NCBI GenBank assembly: GCA_030706665.1
Contig: JAUZOB010000144.1
Coordinates: forward strand, 1-8,250
Source: Bacteroidota bacterium
GTDB taxonomy: Bacteria; Bacteroidota; Bacteroidia; Bacteroidales; Prolixibacteraceae
Direction: 5' to 3'
DNA: 8,250 nucleotides
The translations under genes were made by a program, and so were the position numbers. The notes below the pieces were generated by a model. The model saw only the letters and a list, made by a program, of their open reading frames with translations, did no database searches and was not told where the DNA came from. Positions 1-7,018 of the stretch are shown here, piece after piece. Every line of letters starts with the position of its first letter. The stretch's first letter is position 1.

Positions 1-1
1 C

Positions 2-889
2 CTGGGCGCAACTGCAGTTTCTGAAACAGATCCACGCTACGGAGGAGGGCATATCATTCAGGAACTAATAGAGGGCAAAGATGTTGTGCTGGAAGCATGG
101 GGAAAAGGGACTGACTGCTATCCCCGCAAGCACATCCGTACCGTAATCAACAAAGATAACGTCAACGAGATGATTCTGTTTAACCCCCGGAACGCTTATC
201 AGAACTATAACGTTGCCACGAATACGACAGAAGAAATCAAATATACCTATATGGGGACCCTGCTACCCCGCATGCGAAATGCCAATTACTCAACCGCAGG
301 TGAATTAAGCCCTTTGCTGAACGATCCGGAGATGCGGACAATCGGCATCGGAACCCGAATCTTCCTGGGAGGGGCACAAGGATACGTCGTATGGCCCGGA
401 ACTCAGTTCAATACTTCAAAACCTAAAAACGAACGGGGAGTGCCAATCAGTAACTCGGCGACTCTTGCAGTGATCGGTAACATGAAGGAGATGAGCTCTG
501 AGTTTATTCAGGGAGCCTATTACGAAAAATACGGTGTAAGTATGTTTGTCGGAATCGGAATCCCAATCCCCATTCTGGACGAAGACATGGCTCGCTTTGT
601 TTCTATCCGCAATGAACAGATAGAAACCACGATTATGGATTATGGTTCTCCGGGATCTCCTGTGTTAGGTTATACGAACTATGCAGCCTTACAGACAGGT
701 TCCATAACCATCAAAGGGCAGAAGGTTCGCACTGCGCCTGTTGCCAGTCTTCAGAAGGCAAGGATAATTGCACAGAAACTGAAGGAGTTGATCGAAAAAG
801 GAGAATTTGAACTAACAAAGCCCGTACAAATGTTTCCGACTAACACATCCCTAAAAGGATTGAAAGAAAGAGAAGGAGGCGAATCATGA
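2..889 (+). CDS. DUF39/HcyBio homocysteine biosynthesis protein (COG1900), 5'-truncated by the window edge
   Basis: The reading frame is open from base 2 with no start codon at the edge, so the N-terminus lies upstream; about 295 C-terminal residues are present. I recognise the DUF39 (HcyBio, PF01837) family from the early DPRYGGGHIIQELIEG block, GTDCYPRK, LLPRMRNANYS, the glycine-rich IGTRIFLGGAQGYVVWPGTQ, and VGIGIPIPILDED. Family members in methanogens (MA1821) and sulfate reducers are needed to make homocysteine from aspartate semialdehyde and sulfide, bypassing homoserine activation; the protein should be cytoplasmic. The only cysteine in the visible part is in GTDCYPRK, a good candidate for one of the conserved family cysteines that handle sulfur. 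The protein ends soon after the DUF39 domain, so the C-terminal CBS pair of some archaeal homologues is absent. The stop overlaps the next start (ATGA), which suggests translational coupling. The internal GTG at 86 lies inside the conserved domain and is not the real start. Family assignment is strong; exact chemistry is inferred from relatives. Confidence 0.9.
   Translation: MGATAVSETDPRYGGGHIIQELIEGKDVVLEAWGKGTDCYPRKHIRTVINKDNVNEMILFNPRNAYQNYNVATNTTEEIKYTYMGTLLPRMRNANYSTAGELSPLLNDPEMRTIGIGTRIFLGGAQGYVVWPGTQFNTSKPKNERGVPISNSATLAVIGNMKEMSSEFIQGAYYEKYGVSMFVGIGIPIPILDEDMARFVSIRNEQIETTIMDYGSPGSPVLGYTNYAALQTGSITIKGQKVRTAPVASLQKARIIAQKLKELIEKGEFELTKPVQMFPTNTSLKGLKEREGGES
875..879 (+). promoter_or_regulatory. 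Strong Shine-Dalgarno before the NIL/ferredoxin gene
   Basis: A GGAGG sits six bases before the ATG at 886, inside the end of the DUF39 gene. It supports this ATG as the start and implies re-initiation across the ATGA overlap. The starts of the UPF0280, metH and metF genes here have no comparable site, which is the usual Bacteroidetes pattern. Confidence 0.7.
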
Positions 890-1302
890 AAACAATAAAG
901 AAAAGATATGTTCTGACCTTCCCGCCCGAGAGCGGAGATAAGCCATTGAGTTATCATCTGGTCAGAGACTTTGACATCCAAATTAACATTCTGAAAGCTG
1001 AAGTAAAACCAGGTAAAACAGGAGTATTGCTACTCGAATTGGAAGGTATCCGTGAAAATCTGGAAAAAGGAATCAGCTATCTTGAAGAGAATCATGTCAC
1101 CTGCACGCCTCTGAGCAAAAAGATAAAGTTCGACCAGCCCCGCTGCATCAACTGTGGCAATTGTACGGCCGTTTGCTTCGCCGGTGCCTTGAAGATGGAC
1201 CGTACAGTCTGGGAACTTCGTTTCAACCATGAGAAGTGCGTCGTTTGCGAGCTTTGCGTAAAAGCATGCCCGCTTAATCTTTTCACGATCGACTTCAGCT
1301 AA
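886..1302 (+). CDS. NIL domain plus 2x[4Fe-4S] ferredoxin protein of the sulfide-dependent homocysteine pathway
   Basis: This 138-residue protein has two parts. Residues about 5-76 match the NIL domain, an ACT-like fold also found at the C-terminus of the methionine transporter ATPase MetN, with LSYHLVRDFDIQINILKAEV and a final ISYLEENHV helix. Residues 84-138 form a bacterial-type ferredoxin with two cysteine sets: Cys87, 90, 93, 97 and Cys118, 121, 124, 128. The second set is followed by the usual proline (ACPL); the first is followed by Phe98 instead. Homologues (MA1822 type) are encoded next to DUF39 proteins and are thought to supply electrons for reducing the sulfur-aspartate semialdehyde adduct to homocysteine. 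The NIL part could sense methionine, by analogy with MetN; that is inference. The start is fixed by GGAGG at 875-879 and the ATGA overlap with the preceding gene. Its TAA shares one base with the next ATG. No signal peptide, so cytoplasmic. Confidence 0.9.
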   Translation: MKTIKKRYVLTFPPESGDKPLSYHLVRDFDIQINILKAEVKPGKTGVLLLELEGIRENLEKGISYLEENHVTCTPLSKKIKFDQPRCINCGNCTAVCFAGALKMDRTVWELRFNHEKCVVCELCVKACPLNLFTIDFS

Positions 1303-2051
1303 TGATGTACGAGCCCAGGTTTTACCGGACTTCATTTAACACAGAAAGGTTTCACGGATTTACAATAGGATATAAAGAAACCGATTTATGGATCGGTATT
1401 GATCCTGATTCCTATTCCTCTGCTTTAACGAATTATGCGGAAGAACGGATTCGGTATTATCGGAATCAGTTAGAGCAGTATCTTCTGATTGACCCGGAAT
1501 ATGGGAAAAGCCTCGTTCCGGTACCTGTCCGATCGTCTGCACCTCCTATTGCCCGTGAAATGGCAAAAGCGGCCGAAAGAGCCGGTGTGGGTCCAATGGC
1601 AGCCGTGGCAGGAGCTTTCTCTGAATGGATCGGAACGGATATTCTGGCTAATTTTAAGGTAAACGAACTGGTTATTGAGAATGGCGGCGATATCTTTCTG
1701 GTCGTCAAAAAGGATCTGGTATTTTCGGTATATGCCGGCAATTCTCCCTTCTCCGGAAAGATTGGCATCACGATTCCTGCGTCCGATACGCCTCTTGGCG
1801 TTTGTACTTCTGCCGGAACTGTCGGTCCTTCGCTGAGTTTCGGAAAAACAGATGCAACAATGTTAGTCTGTAAAAATACCGCCCTGGCAGATGCCTGGGC
1901 TACCTCACTGGGAAATCGTGTCATTCAACCTGATGATATTGAACCTGTGCTTAACCTTACGGAGAAGATCCCCGAGATACTCTCTTGCATCATTGTATGT
2001 AAAGATAAAGTGGGAATTCGCGGAAATTATGAGTTAAAACTGATCCGTTAG
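1302..2051 (+). CDS. UPF0280 family (COG2122) ApbE-like protein, probable sulfur-relay partner in homocysteine synthesis
   Basis: The 249 residues match the UPF0280/COG2122 family, distantly related to the flavin transferase ApbE. Landmarks are GVGPMAAVAGA (95-105), ENGGD (126-130), GVCTSAGTVG (166-175) with Cys168, SFGKTDA (179-185) and LADAWATSLG (195-204); the last recalls the ADALAT metal-binding segment of ApbE. In Methanosarcina acetivorans the homologue MA1715 aids sulfide assimilation into homocysteine, and related bacterial proteins have been proposed to form a persulfide for the DUF39 enzyme. Cys168 is the obvious candidate for carrying sulfur, which is my inference. No signal peptide is seen, unlike the exported lipoprotein ApbE, so a cytoplasmic role fits. 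The start overlaps the preceding stop by one base (TAATG). A second ATG follows directly at 1305, so the start may be one codon later. Length is typical of the family. It closes a three-gene operon. Confidence 0.87.
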   Translation: MMYEPRFYRTSFNTERFHGFTIGYKETDLWIGIDPDSYSSALTNYAEERIRYYRNQLEQYLLIDPEYGKSLVPVPVRSSAPPIAREMAKAAERAGVGPMAAVAGAFSEWIGTDILANFKVNELVIENGGDIFLVVKKDLVFSVYAGNSPFSGKIGITIPASDTPLGVCTSAGTVGPSLSFGKTDATMLVCKNTALADAWATSLGNRVIQPDDIEPVLNLTEKIPEILSCIIVCKDKVGIRGNYELKLIR

Positions 2052-2058
2052 CCCCCCC

Positions 2059-2093
2059 TTTCCTCCTTAACTCTGTTAAAATCTTTACCTTTG
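2059..2093 (+). promoter_or_regulatory. Predicted Bacteroidetes-type promoter for metH-metF
   Basis: TACCTTTG at 2086-2093 matches the Bacteroidetes -7 consensus TAnnTTTG exactly. A weak -33 element, TTTC at 2059-2062, lies 23 bases upstream, at the long end of the usual spacing. Transcription would start near 2100, leaving a leader of roughly 20 bases before the metH ATG, too short for a cobalamin or SAM riboswitch. A run of seven C at 2052-2058 directly follows the preceding stop. No terminator hairpin is seen in the 70-base spacer, so read-through from the upstream operon is also possible. Confidence 0.6.
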
Positions 2094-2121
2094 CAAAATA
2101 ACGAACGGATAATTTAACCTG

Positions 2122-5100
2122 ATGACAAATAAAAACGACATACGTAACGAACTGAAGAAAAGAATCCTGGTACTTGACGGTGCAATGGGGACAATGATTC
2201 AGCGATATAAGCTTTCCGAGAAAGACTTTCGGGGGATACGTTTTGCCAACTTTCCTTATGATCTGAAAGGGAATAATGATTTGCTTGTTATTACCCGTCC
2301 TGATATTATCAGTCAGATTCATTTTGAGTACCTGTTATCCGGTGCAGACATTATCGAAACAAACAGTTTCAATGCAAACCGGATCTCAATGGCCGATTAT
2401 CATCTGGAAAATCTGGTCTATGAACTGAACGTTGAAGCCGCAAGAGTTGCCCGACAGGCAATAGAACGTTACCAAAAAGAAGTTGAAGATAAACCATTGT
2501 TCATTGCCGGATCAATGGGACCAACCAATAAGACCGCCTCTATGTCGCCGGATGTAAATGATCCGGGCTATCGTGCCGTTTCATTTGATGATCTGGTAAA
2601 TATCTATGAGGAACAGGCCCGGGGCCTCATCGATGGCGGAGTTGACTTGTTGTTAGTCGAAACCGTATTTGACACCCTGAATTGCAAAGCGGCTCTCTTT
2701 GCTCTTGAAAATGTCTTCGAAGAGAAAAAGATCAAGCTTCCGATCATGGTCTCCGGTACAATTACCGATGCCAGCGGGCGGACCCTATCCGGTCAGACTC
2801 TGGAAGCATTCTATAATTCCATCACCCATGCCAATCTTCTAAGCGTCGGGTTGAACTGTGCACTCGGAGCGCATCAGCTTCGCCCTTATATTGAGGAGCT
2901 TTCCCAGATTGCCTCCTGCTATGTCAGTGCCCATCCGAATGCAGGGCTCCCCAATCAATTCGGGGAATATGACCAGCAGGCTGCAGAGATGGCATCTATC
3001 ATCGAAGATTACCTGAAGAGTGGATTTGTTAATATCATAGGAGGTTGCTGCGGAACGAATCCGACTCACATTAAAGCAATCGCAGCTGTTGCAAAGAAAC
3101 ATGCACCCCGCGTCATTCCGGATATTCAGCCTCTTACCAGACTCAGCGGACTTGAACCACTCACGATCCGTCCCTATTCTAACTTCGTAAACATCGGAGA
3201 ACGGACCAACGTTTCGGGTTCATTAAAGTTTGCCAGACTGATCCGTGAAGAGAAATATGATGAGGCACTGGCAATCGCCCGTAACCAGGTCGAAGGGGGC
3301 GCACAGATCATTGATGTCTGTATGGATGAGGCGATGCTTGATTCTGAGAAGTCAATGGTCCGTTTTCTAAACCTTTTGGCTGCAGAACCTGACATTGCAA
3401 AGCTACCTGTCATGATCGATTCTTCGAAATGGTCGGTTATCGAATCAGGTCTCAAATGTGCTCAGGGAAAATGTATCGTTAACTCGATAAGCCTGAAGGA
3501 AGGAGAGGAGCCCTTCGTTGAACATGCACGCAAAGTGCAAAGATACGGTGCAGCCGTTGTGGTCATGCTTTTTGATGAAAAAGGCCAGGCGGATACTTAT
3601 GAACGAAAGATTGAAATTGCCCGTCGTTCCTATGATATTCTTACACAAAAGTTAAACTTCAACCCTGAAGATATTATCTTCGATCCCAATGTTCTTGCTA
3701 TTGCAACCGGAATCGAGGAACACAATAACTATGCCCTGAACTTTATCCGGGCAACCGAATGGATCAAGCAGAATCTTCCGCATGCCAAGGTCAGCGGAGG
3801 TGTTAGTAACCTTTCATTCTCCTTCCGCGGAAATAACACAGTGAGGGAAGCTATGCATTCCGCATTCCTGTATCATGCTATCCGTGCCGGAATGGATTTG
3901 GGAATCGTAAATCCGTCGATGCTGGTTGTGTACGACGATATCCCCAAAGACTTACTGGATCTGGTCGAAGATGTAATCCTGAACAAACGGGAAGATGCGA
4001 CCGAACGTCTTATTGCATTTGCCGAAACCATTAAGAATGAGCCTGGAAAGATAGAAGAGAAAAAAGATGCCTGGCGATTAAAACCGGTAGGGGAAAGGAT
4101 TTCTTATGCCATGATTAAGGGGATCACTGAATTTATCGATGTCGACATTGAAGAAGCCCGTCAATCATTTAGCCGCTCGCTGGAAGTCATCGAGGGTCCT
4201 TTAATGAATGGGATGAATACCGTTGGCGACTTATTCGGTTCAGGTAAAATGTTCCTCCCTCAGGTTGTAAAAAGTGCAAGAGTTATGAAACAGGCCGTTG
4301 CATGGCTTACCCCCTTCATCGAAGAAGAAAATAAAGACGAGAAGCATAAGAAAGCAGGCAAGATTCTATTGGCTACCGTTAAAGGAGATGTACACGACAT
4401 TGGTAAAAACATTGTCAGCGTTGTCCTTGCTTGCAATAATTACGAAGTCATTGACTTGGGAGTGATGGTACCGGCTGATAAGATTATCCGTACTGCAATC
4501 GAGGAACAAGTTGACATTATAGGGCTTAGCGGATTAATTACTCCGTCTCTGGAAGAAATGGTTCATGTTGCAGAAGAGATGCAACGCAATAACCTGAAAA
4601 TTCCACTGATTCTTGGAGGTGCAACAACTTCCAGGATCCATACGGCAGTCATGATTGCCCCTAAATATGATCACCCGGTGGTATATGTGAAGGATGCTTC
4701 AAAGAGTGTCGGTGTGGCAACAAGCCTTCTCTCTGCCTCTCTTAAAAAGGATTTCTTCCAGAACCTGATTGCAGAATATCAATCTCTTCGCGATGACCAT
4801 GCCAATAGTCGTCCGGAGAATAATTATATCAGCCTTGCAGAGGCCAGAAGAAACAAACTTAAGATCGACTGGAAACAGGAAGAGATCAGGATTCCTAAAG
4901 TTACAGGGATAACTACTCTTCATGATTATCCGCTCGATGTACTTGAGAATTACATCGACTGGACCTTCTTTTTCCATTCCTGGAAATTAAGCGGCAAGTA
5001 CCCTGATATTTTCAATCATCCCGAAAAAGGGGAAGAAGCACGTAAGCTATACGATGATGCGATTGAAATGTTGAATCGCATCAAGAAAGAGAAACTATTG

Positions 5101-5805
5101 AGGGCAAACGGAATCGCAGGAATCTTTCCTTCGAATGCCGTTGGCGATGATATTGTAATTTGGGAAGATCCTTCCTGTCAGAAACAGATTGCCGTTCTGC
5201 CTCAACTTCGAAATCAGGAAGCGAAACCAGAGGGCGAACCGAATCTTTGCCTGTCGGATTTCCTTGCGCCGAAAGAAAGTAACCTCGTTGACTATATAGG
5301 ACTTTTTGCGGTAACTGCAGGTCTCGATATTGATTCTCATGTTAAAGAATATGAGCAGAAAGGGGACGATTACAGTGCCATTATGCTTAAAATTCTTGCA
5401 GACCGCCTGGCAGAAGCATTTGCAGAACGATTGCACGAGCAGATACGTAAAGAAATCTGGGGTTATGCTCCTGATGAAGAGCTAAATCTGCAAGGGTTGT
5501 TTAAAGTTAATTACAAAGGGATTCGCCCTGCTCCGGGATATCCTGCTTGTCCGGAACATTCACAGAAACAGGTCATGTTCGATTTGTTGAATGCAACCGA
5601 TGCTACCGATATCCAACTGACAGAGAATTATGCCATGAATCCGGGTGCATCAGTTTGCGGACTGGTTTTCGCCCATCCTCAGTCTAAATATTTCAACCTT
5701 GGGAAGATTTCTAAGGATCAGGCTGAAGATTATGCCAGACGGAAAGGGATTTCACTGGAAGAAACAGAACGTTTACTTCCTTTAAATTTGAATTACAGAC
5801 GATAA
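2122..5805 (+). CDS. metH: Cobalamin-dependent methionine synthase MetH, full length
   Basis: This 1227-residue cytoplasmic enzyme moves the methyl group of 5-methyl-THF to homocysteine through methylcobalamin, giving methionine and THF. All modules are present in order. The homocysteine-binding barrel (about 1-325) carries the zinc ligands Cys246, Cys309 and Cys310 in GLNCALG and GGCCGTNP. The pterin-binding barrel (about 350-615) opens with NIGERTNVSGS. A helical cap (about 645-740) contains LMNGMNTVGDLFGSGKMFLP. The Rossmann-like B12 domain (about 745-880) has DVHDIG, with His758 as the lower cobalt ligand, plus GLSGLITPSL and LGGATTS. The reactivation domain (about 900-1227) shows IDWTFFF with Asp946 and RPAPGYPACPEH (1135-1146) for AdoMet binding. 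These residues fall within one position of the E. coli numbering I recall, and length equals that of E. coli MetH, so the enzyme looks intact. The ATG has no Shine-Dalgarno; an AT-rich leader is normal for this phylum. metF follows 14 bases downstream, probably on the same transcript. Confidence 0.98.
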   Translation: MTNKNDIRNELKKRILVLDGAMGTMIQRYKLSEKDFRGIRFANFPYDLKGNNDLLVITRPDIISQIHFEYLLSGADIIETNSFNANRISMADYHLENLVYELNVEAARVARQAIERYQKEVEDKPLFIAGSMGPTNKTASMSPDVNDPGYRAVSFDDLVNIYEEQARGLIDGGVDLLLVETVFDTLNCKAALFALENVFEEKKIKLPIMVSGTITDASGRTLSGQTLEAFYNSITHANLLSVGLNCALGAHQLRPYIEELSQIASCYVSAHPNAGLPNQFGEYDQQAAEMASIIEDYLKSGFVNIIGGCCGTNPTHIKAIAAVAKKHAPRVIPDIQPLTRLSGLEPLTIRPYSNFVNIGERTNVSGSLKFARLIREEKYDEALAIARNQVEGGAQIIDVCMDEAMLDSEKSMVRFLNLLAAEPDIAKLPVMIDSSKWSVIESGLKCAQGKCIVNSISLKEGEEPFVEHARKVQRYGAAVVVMLFDEKGQADTYERKIEIARRSYDILTQKLNFNPEDIIFDPNVLAIATGIEEHNNYALNFIRATEWIKQNLPHAKVSGGVSNLSFSFRGNNTVREAMHSAFLYHAIRAGMDLGIVNPSMLVVYDDIPKDLLDLVEDVILNKREDATERLIAFAETIKNEPGKIEEKKDAWRLKPVGERISYAMIKGITEFIDVDIEEARQSFSRSLEVIEGPLMNGMNTVGDLFGSGKMFLPQVVKSARVMKQAVAWLTPFIEEENKDEKHKKAGKILLATVKGDVHDIGKNIVSVVLACNNYEVIDLGVMVPADKIIRTAIEEQVDIIGLSGLITPSLEEMVHVAEEMQRNNLKIPLILGGATTSRIHTAVMIAPKYDHPVVYVKDASKSVGVATSLLSASLKKDFFQNLIAEYQSLRDDHANSRPENNYISLAEARRNKLKIDWKQEEIRIPKVTGITTLHDYPLDVLENYIDWTFFFHSWKLSGKYPDIFNHPEKGEEARKLYDDAIEMLNRIKKEKLLRANGIAGIFPSNAVGDDIVIWEDPSCQKQIAVLPQLRNQEAKPEGEPNLCLSDFLAPKESNLVDYIGLFAVTAGLDIDSHVKEYEQKGDDYSAIMLKILADRLAEAFAERLHEQIRKEIWGYAPDEELNLQGLFKVNYKGIRPAPGYPACPEHSQKQVMFDLLNATDATDIQLTENYAMNPGASVCGLVFAHPQSKYFNLGKISKDQAEDYARRKGISLEETERLLPLNLNYRR

Positions 5806-5819
5806 GACTATAGATACGA

Positions 5820-6773
5820 ATGAAAGTAACCGACATTATTAAGGATTCAGGAAAGACAGTTTTCTCTTTCGAATTATTGCCTCCGTTAAAGGGACAAGAT
5901 GCAGGAAAATTATATCGGACCATTGAAGATCTGCTTGAGTTTGATCCCAAATACATAAACATTACAACTCATCGTTCGGAGTTAGAGTTCCATGAAAGGA
6001 AAGACGGCTCGATTGAAAAACGGGTTGTTCGTAAAAGACCTGGAACCGTGGCTATTGCTGCTTCCATACAATACAAATACGGAGTTCCGGTAATCCCTCA
6101 TATCTTATGCGGGGGCTTCTCTAAACAGGAAACGGAAGATGTGCTGATCGATCTTAACTTTTTGGGAATTGATAATATTCTTGCCTTAAGAGGTGATGGT
6201 GCCAAAAATGAGCATGTATTCCGCCCCTTCCCTGATGGTCACAGTCATGCCAACGAACTGGTAGAACAAGTAGCGAATCTCAGAAACGGAAGATACCTCG
6301 ATCCTGATTTGAAGAACAATACTCCAATGGACTTTTGCATCGGAGTCGCAGGGTATCCGGAGAAACATGGTGAAGCACCAAACCTTGATACAGACTTGCA
6401 ATATTTGAAGCAAAAGGTTGATGCAGGTGCTAACTATATTGTTACGCAAATGTTCTTTGATAATCAGAAATACTACAATTTTGTTGCCCGCTGTCGTGAG
6501 ATAGGAATTGAAGTGCCGATTATCCCCGGAATCAAGCCTATTTCTCTTTGCAATCAACTAACTGTTCTTCCCAAAATCTTCAACATCGATCTTCCTGTTG
6601 AGTTTGCGACAGAGCTTGGTCGTTGCAAGAATGATGAAGATGCAAGAATTGTCGGAAAAGAATGGAGTATCTCACAAGCAAAGGATCTGATTGCTCACGG
6701 AGTTCCCTGCATTCATGTCTACACCTACGGGGTATCGGACAATACCAGGGAAATCGCCCGTGCTGTATTTTAA
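5820..6773 (+). CDS. metF: 5,10-methylenetetrahydrofolate reductase MetF
   Basis: The 317-residue flavoprotein reduces 5,10-methylene-THF to 5-methyl-THF, the methyl donor used by the MetH encoded just upstream. The family TIM-barrel is visible along the whole length: FSFELLPP with the catalytic-type Glu18, INITTHRS (47-53), NILALRGD (119-126) with the folate-contacting Asp126, CIGVAGYPEKHGEAPN (173-188), and KVDAGANYIVTQMFFD (199-214). It also has PIIPGIKPI (233-241) and the C-terminal GVPCIHVYT (294-302). MQMFFD-type sequence replaces the FFFD of E. coli, a minor variation. Length fits the bacterial catalytic-domain-only form, without the C-terminal regulatory domain of eukaryotic enzymes. 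The 14-base gap after metH, with no promoter or terminator in it, argues for co-transcription. The start lacks a Shine-Dalgarno; this ATG places the conserved N-terminal strand at the usual distance. Whether NADH, NADPH or another donor is used cannot be read from the sequence. Confidence 0.97.
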   Translation: MKVTDIIKDSGKTVFSFELLPPLKGQDAGKLYRTIEDLLEFDPKYINITTHRSELEFHERKDGSIEKRVVRKRPGTVAIAASIQYKYGVPVIPHILCGGFSKQETEDVLIDLNFLGIDNILALRGDGAKNEHVFRPFPDGHSHANELVEQVANLRNGRYLDPDLKNNTPMDFCIGVAGYPEKHGEAPNLDTDLQYLKQKVDAGANYIVTQMFFDNQKYYNFVARCREIGIEVPIIPGIKPISLCNQLTVLPKIFNIDLPVEFATELGRCKNDEDARIVGKEWSISQAKDLIAHGVPCIHVYTYGVSDNTREIARAVF

Positions 6774-6802
6774 CGATCGATAAAATAACATATCTGTTAA
6801 AG

Positions 6803-6832
6803 AGGTCGTCTAAAAAGTCAATTTGATTTTTG
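6803..6832 (+). repeat. Left terminal inverted repeat of the MITE-like element
   Basis: The outer 13 bases (6803-6815) match the right arm perfectly; the inner TGATTTTTG (6824-6832) matches again after a few unpaired bases. The sequence between and around these blocks can fold on itself, pairing TCTAAAAAGTCAA with the following TTGATTTTTGAGA imperfectly. Confidence 0.65.
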
Positions 6833-6955
6833 AGAATCTTATAGATTGTATGTTAAACCACCTGCATCCTCTTACAATAAGCTATATTTCAATATAAATC
6901 TAGCTTTCAGACAAAGAGATATCAGTGCTTTAATTATTATCCCATAAGTTCTTAA

Positions 6956-6980
6956 CAAAAATCAGGCTTTTAGACGACCT
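6956..6980 (-). repeat. Right terminal inverted repeat of the MITE-like element
   Basis: TTTTAGACGACCT at 6968-6980 is the reverse complement of the left outer arm, and CAAAAATCA at 6956-6964 is the reverse complement of the left inner block. Only three bases separate the blocks here against eight on the left, so the ends have diverged by a small insertion or deletion. Confidence 0.65.
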
Positions 6981-7007
6981 TTCTTTTATAAGTGCCCAGA
7001 AATTGAC

Positions 7008-7013
7008 AAAGGA
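7008..7013 (+). promoter_or_regulatory. Possible Shine-Dalgarno for the DUF3859-like gene
   Basis: AAAGGA ends five bases before the ATG at 7019. An in-frame TGA at 7004-7006 closes the frame just upstream, so 7019 is the first possible ATG. I see no TAnnTTTG promoter box between the MITE-like element and this gene; transcription may come from metF or from within the element. Confidence 0.45.
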
Positions 7014-7018
7014 CTGAG

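Larger units (their letters stand above)
6803..6980. mobile_element. MITE-like element or IS relic between metF and the DUF3859 gene
   Basis: A 178-bp non-coding stretch is bounded by 13-bp perfect inverted repeats, AGGTCGTCTAAAA at the left and its reverse complement at the right. A second block, TGATTTTTG, is repeated in inverted orientation just inside both ends (6824-6832 and 6956-6964), so each end shares about 25-30 bases of diverged similarity. The interior has no open frame of note and is AT-rich. Paired long inverted ends around a short non-coding core are what a non-autonomous transposon or an internally deleted insertion sequence looks like. The left end is also partly self-complementary, as some IS ends are. 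I see no clear target-site duplication, so insertion would be old, or the true ends differ by a few bases. The parent family cannot be named from this alone; an IS1182-like origin is a guess. Confidence 0.55.

Noticed and set aside
86..889. GTG at 86 as the start of the DUF39 gene
   Set aside because: The frame stays open to base 2 and the upstream residues carry the conserved DPRYGGGH block, so the real start is outside the window.
1466..1924. 152-codon open frame on the minus strand inside the UPF0280 gene
   Set aside because: It lies wholly antisense to a well-conserved gene and its translation shows no family motif; it is a shadow of the plus-strand codon pattern.
2052..2121. Riboswitch ahead of metH
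   Set aside because: The predicted leader is only about 20 bases and the whole spacer is 70 bases, with no recognisable SAM or cobalamin aptamer core.
6186..6557. 123-codon open frame on the minus strand inside metF
   Set aside because: It is antisense to conserved MetF motifs, has an irregular composition, and no promoter or ribosome site supports it.
6803..6980. Inverted repeat read as a transcription terminator of metF
   Set aside because: The arms are 152 bases apart, too far for an intrinsic terminator hairpin, and the paired inner blocks fit mobile-element ends better.
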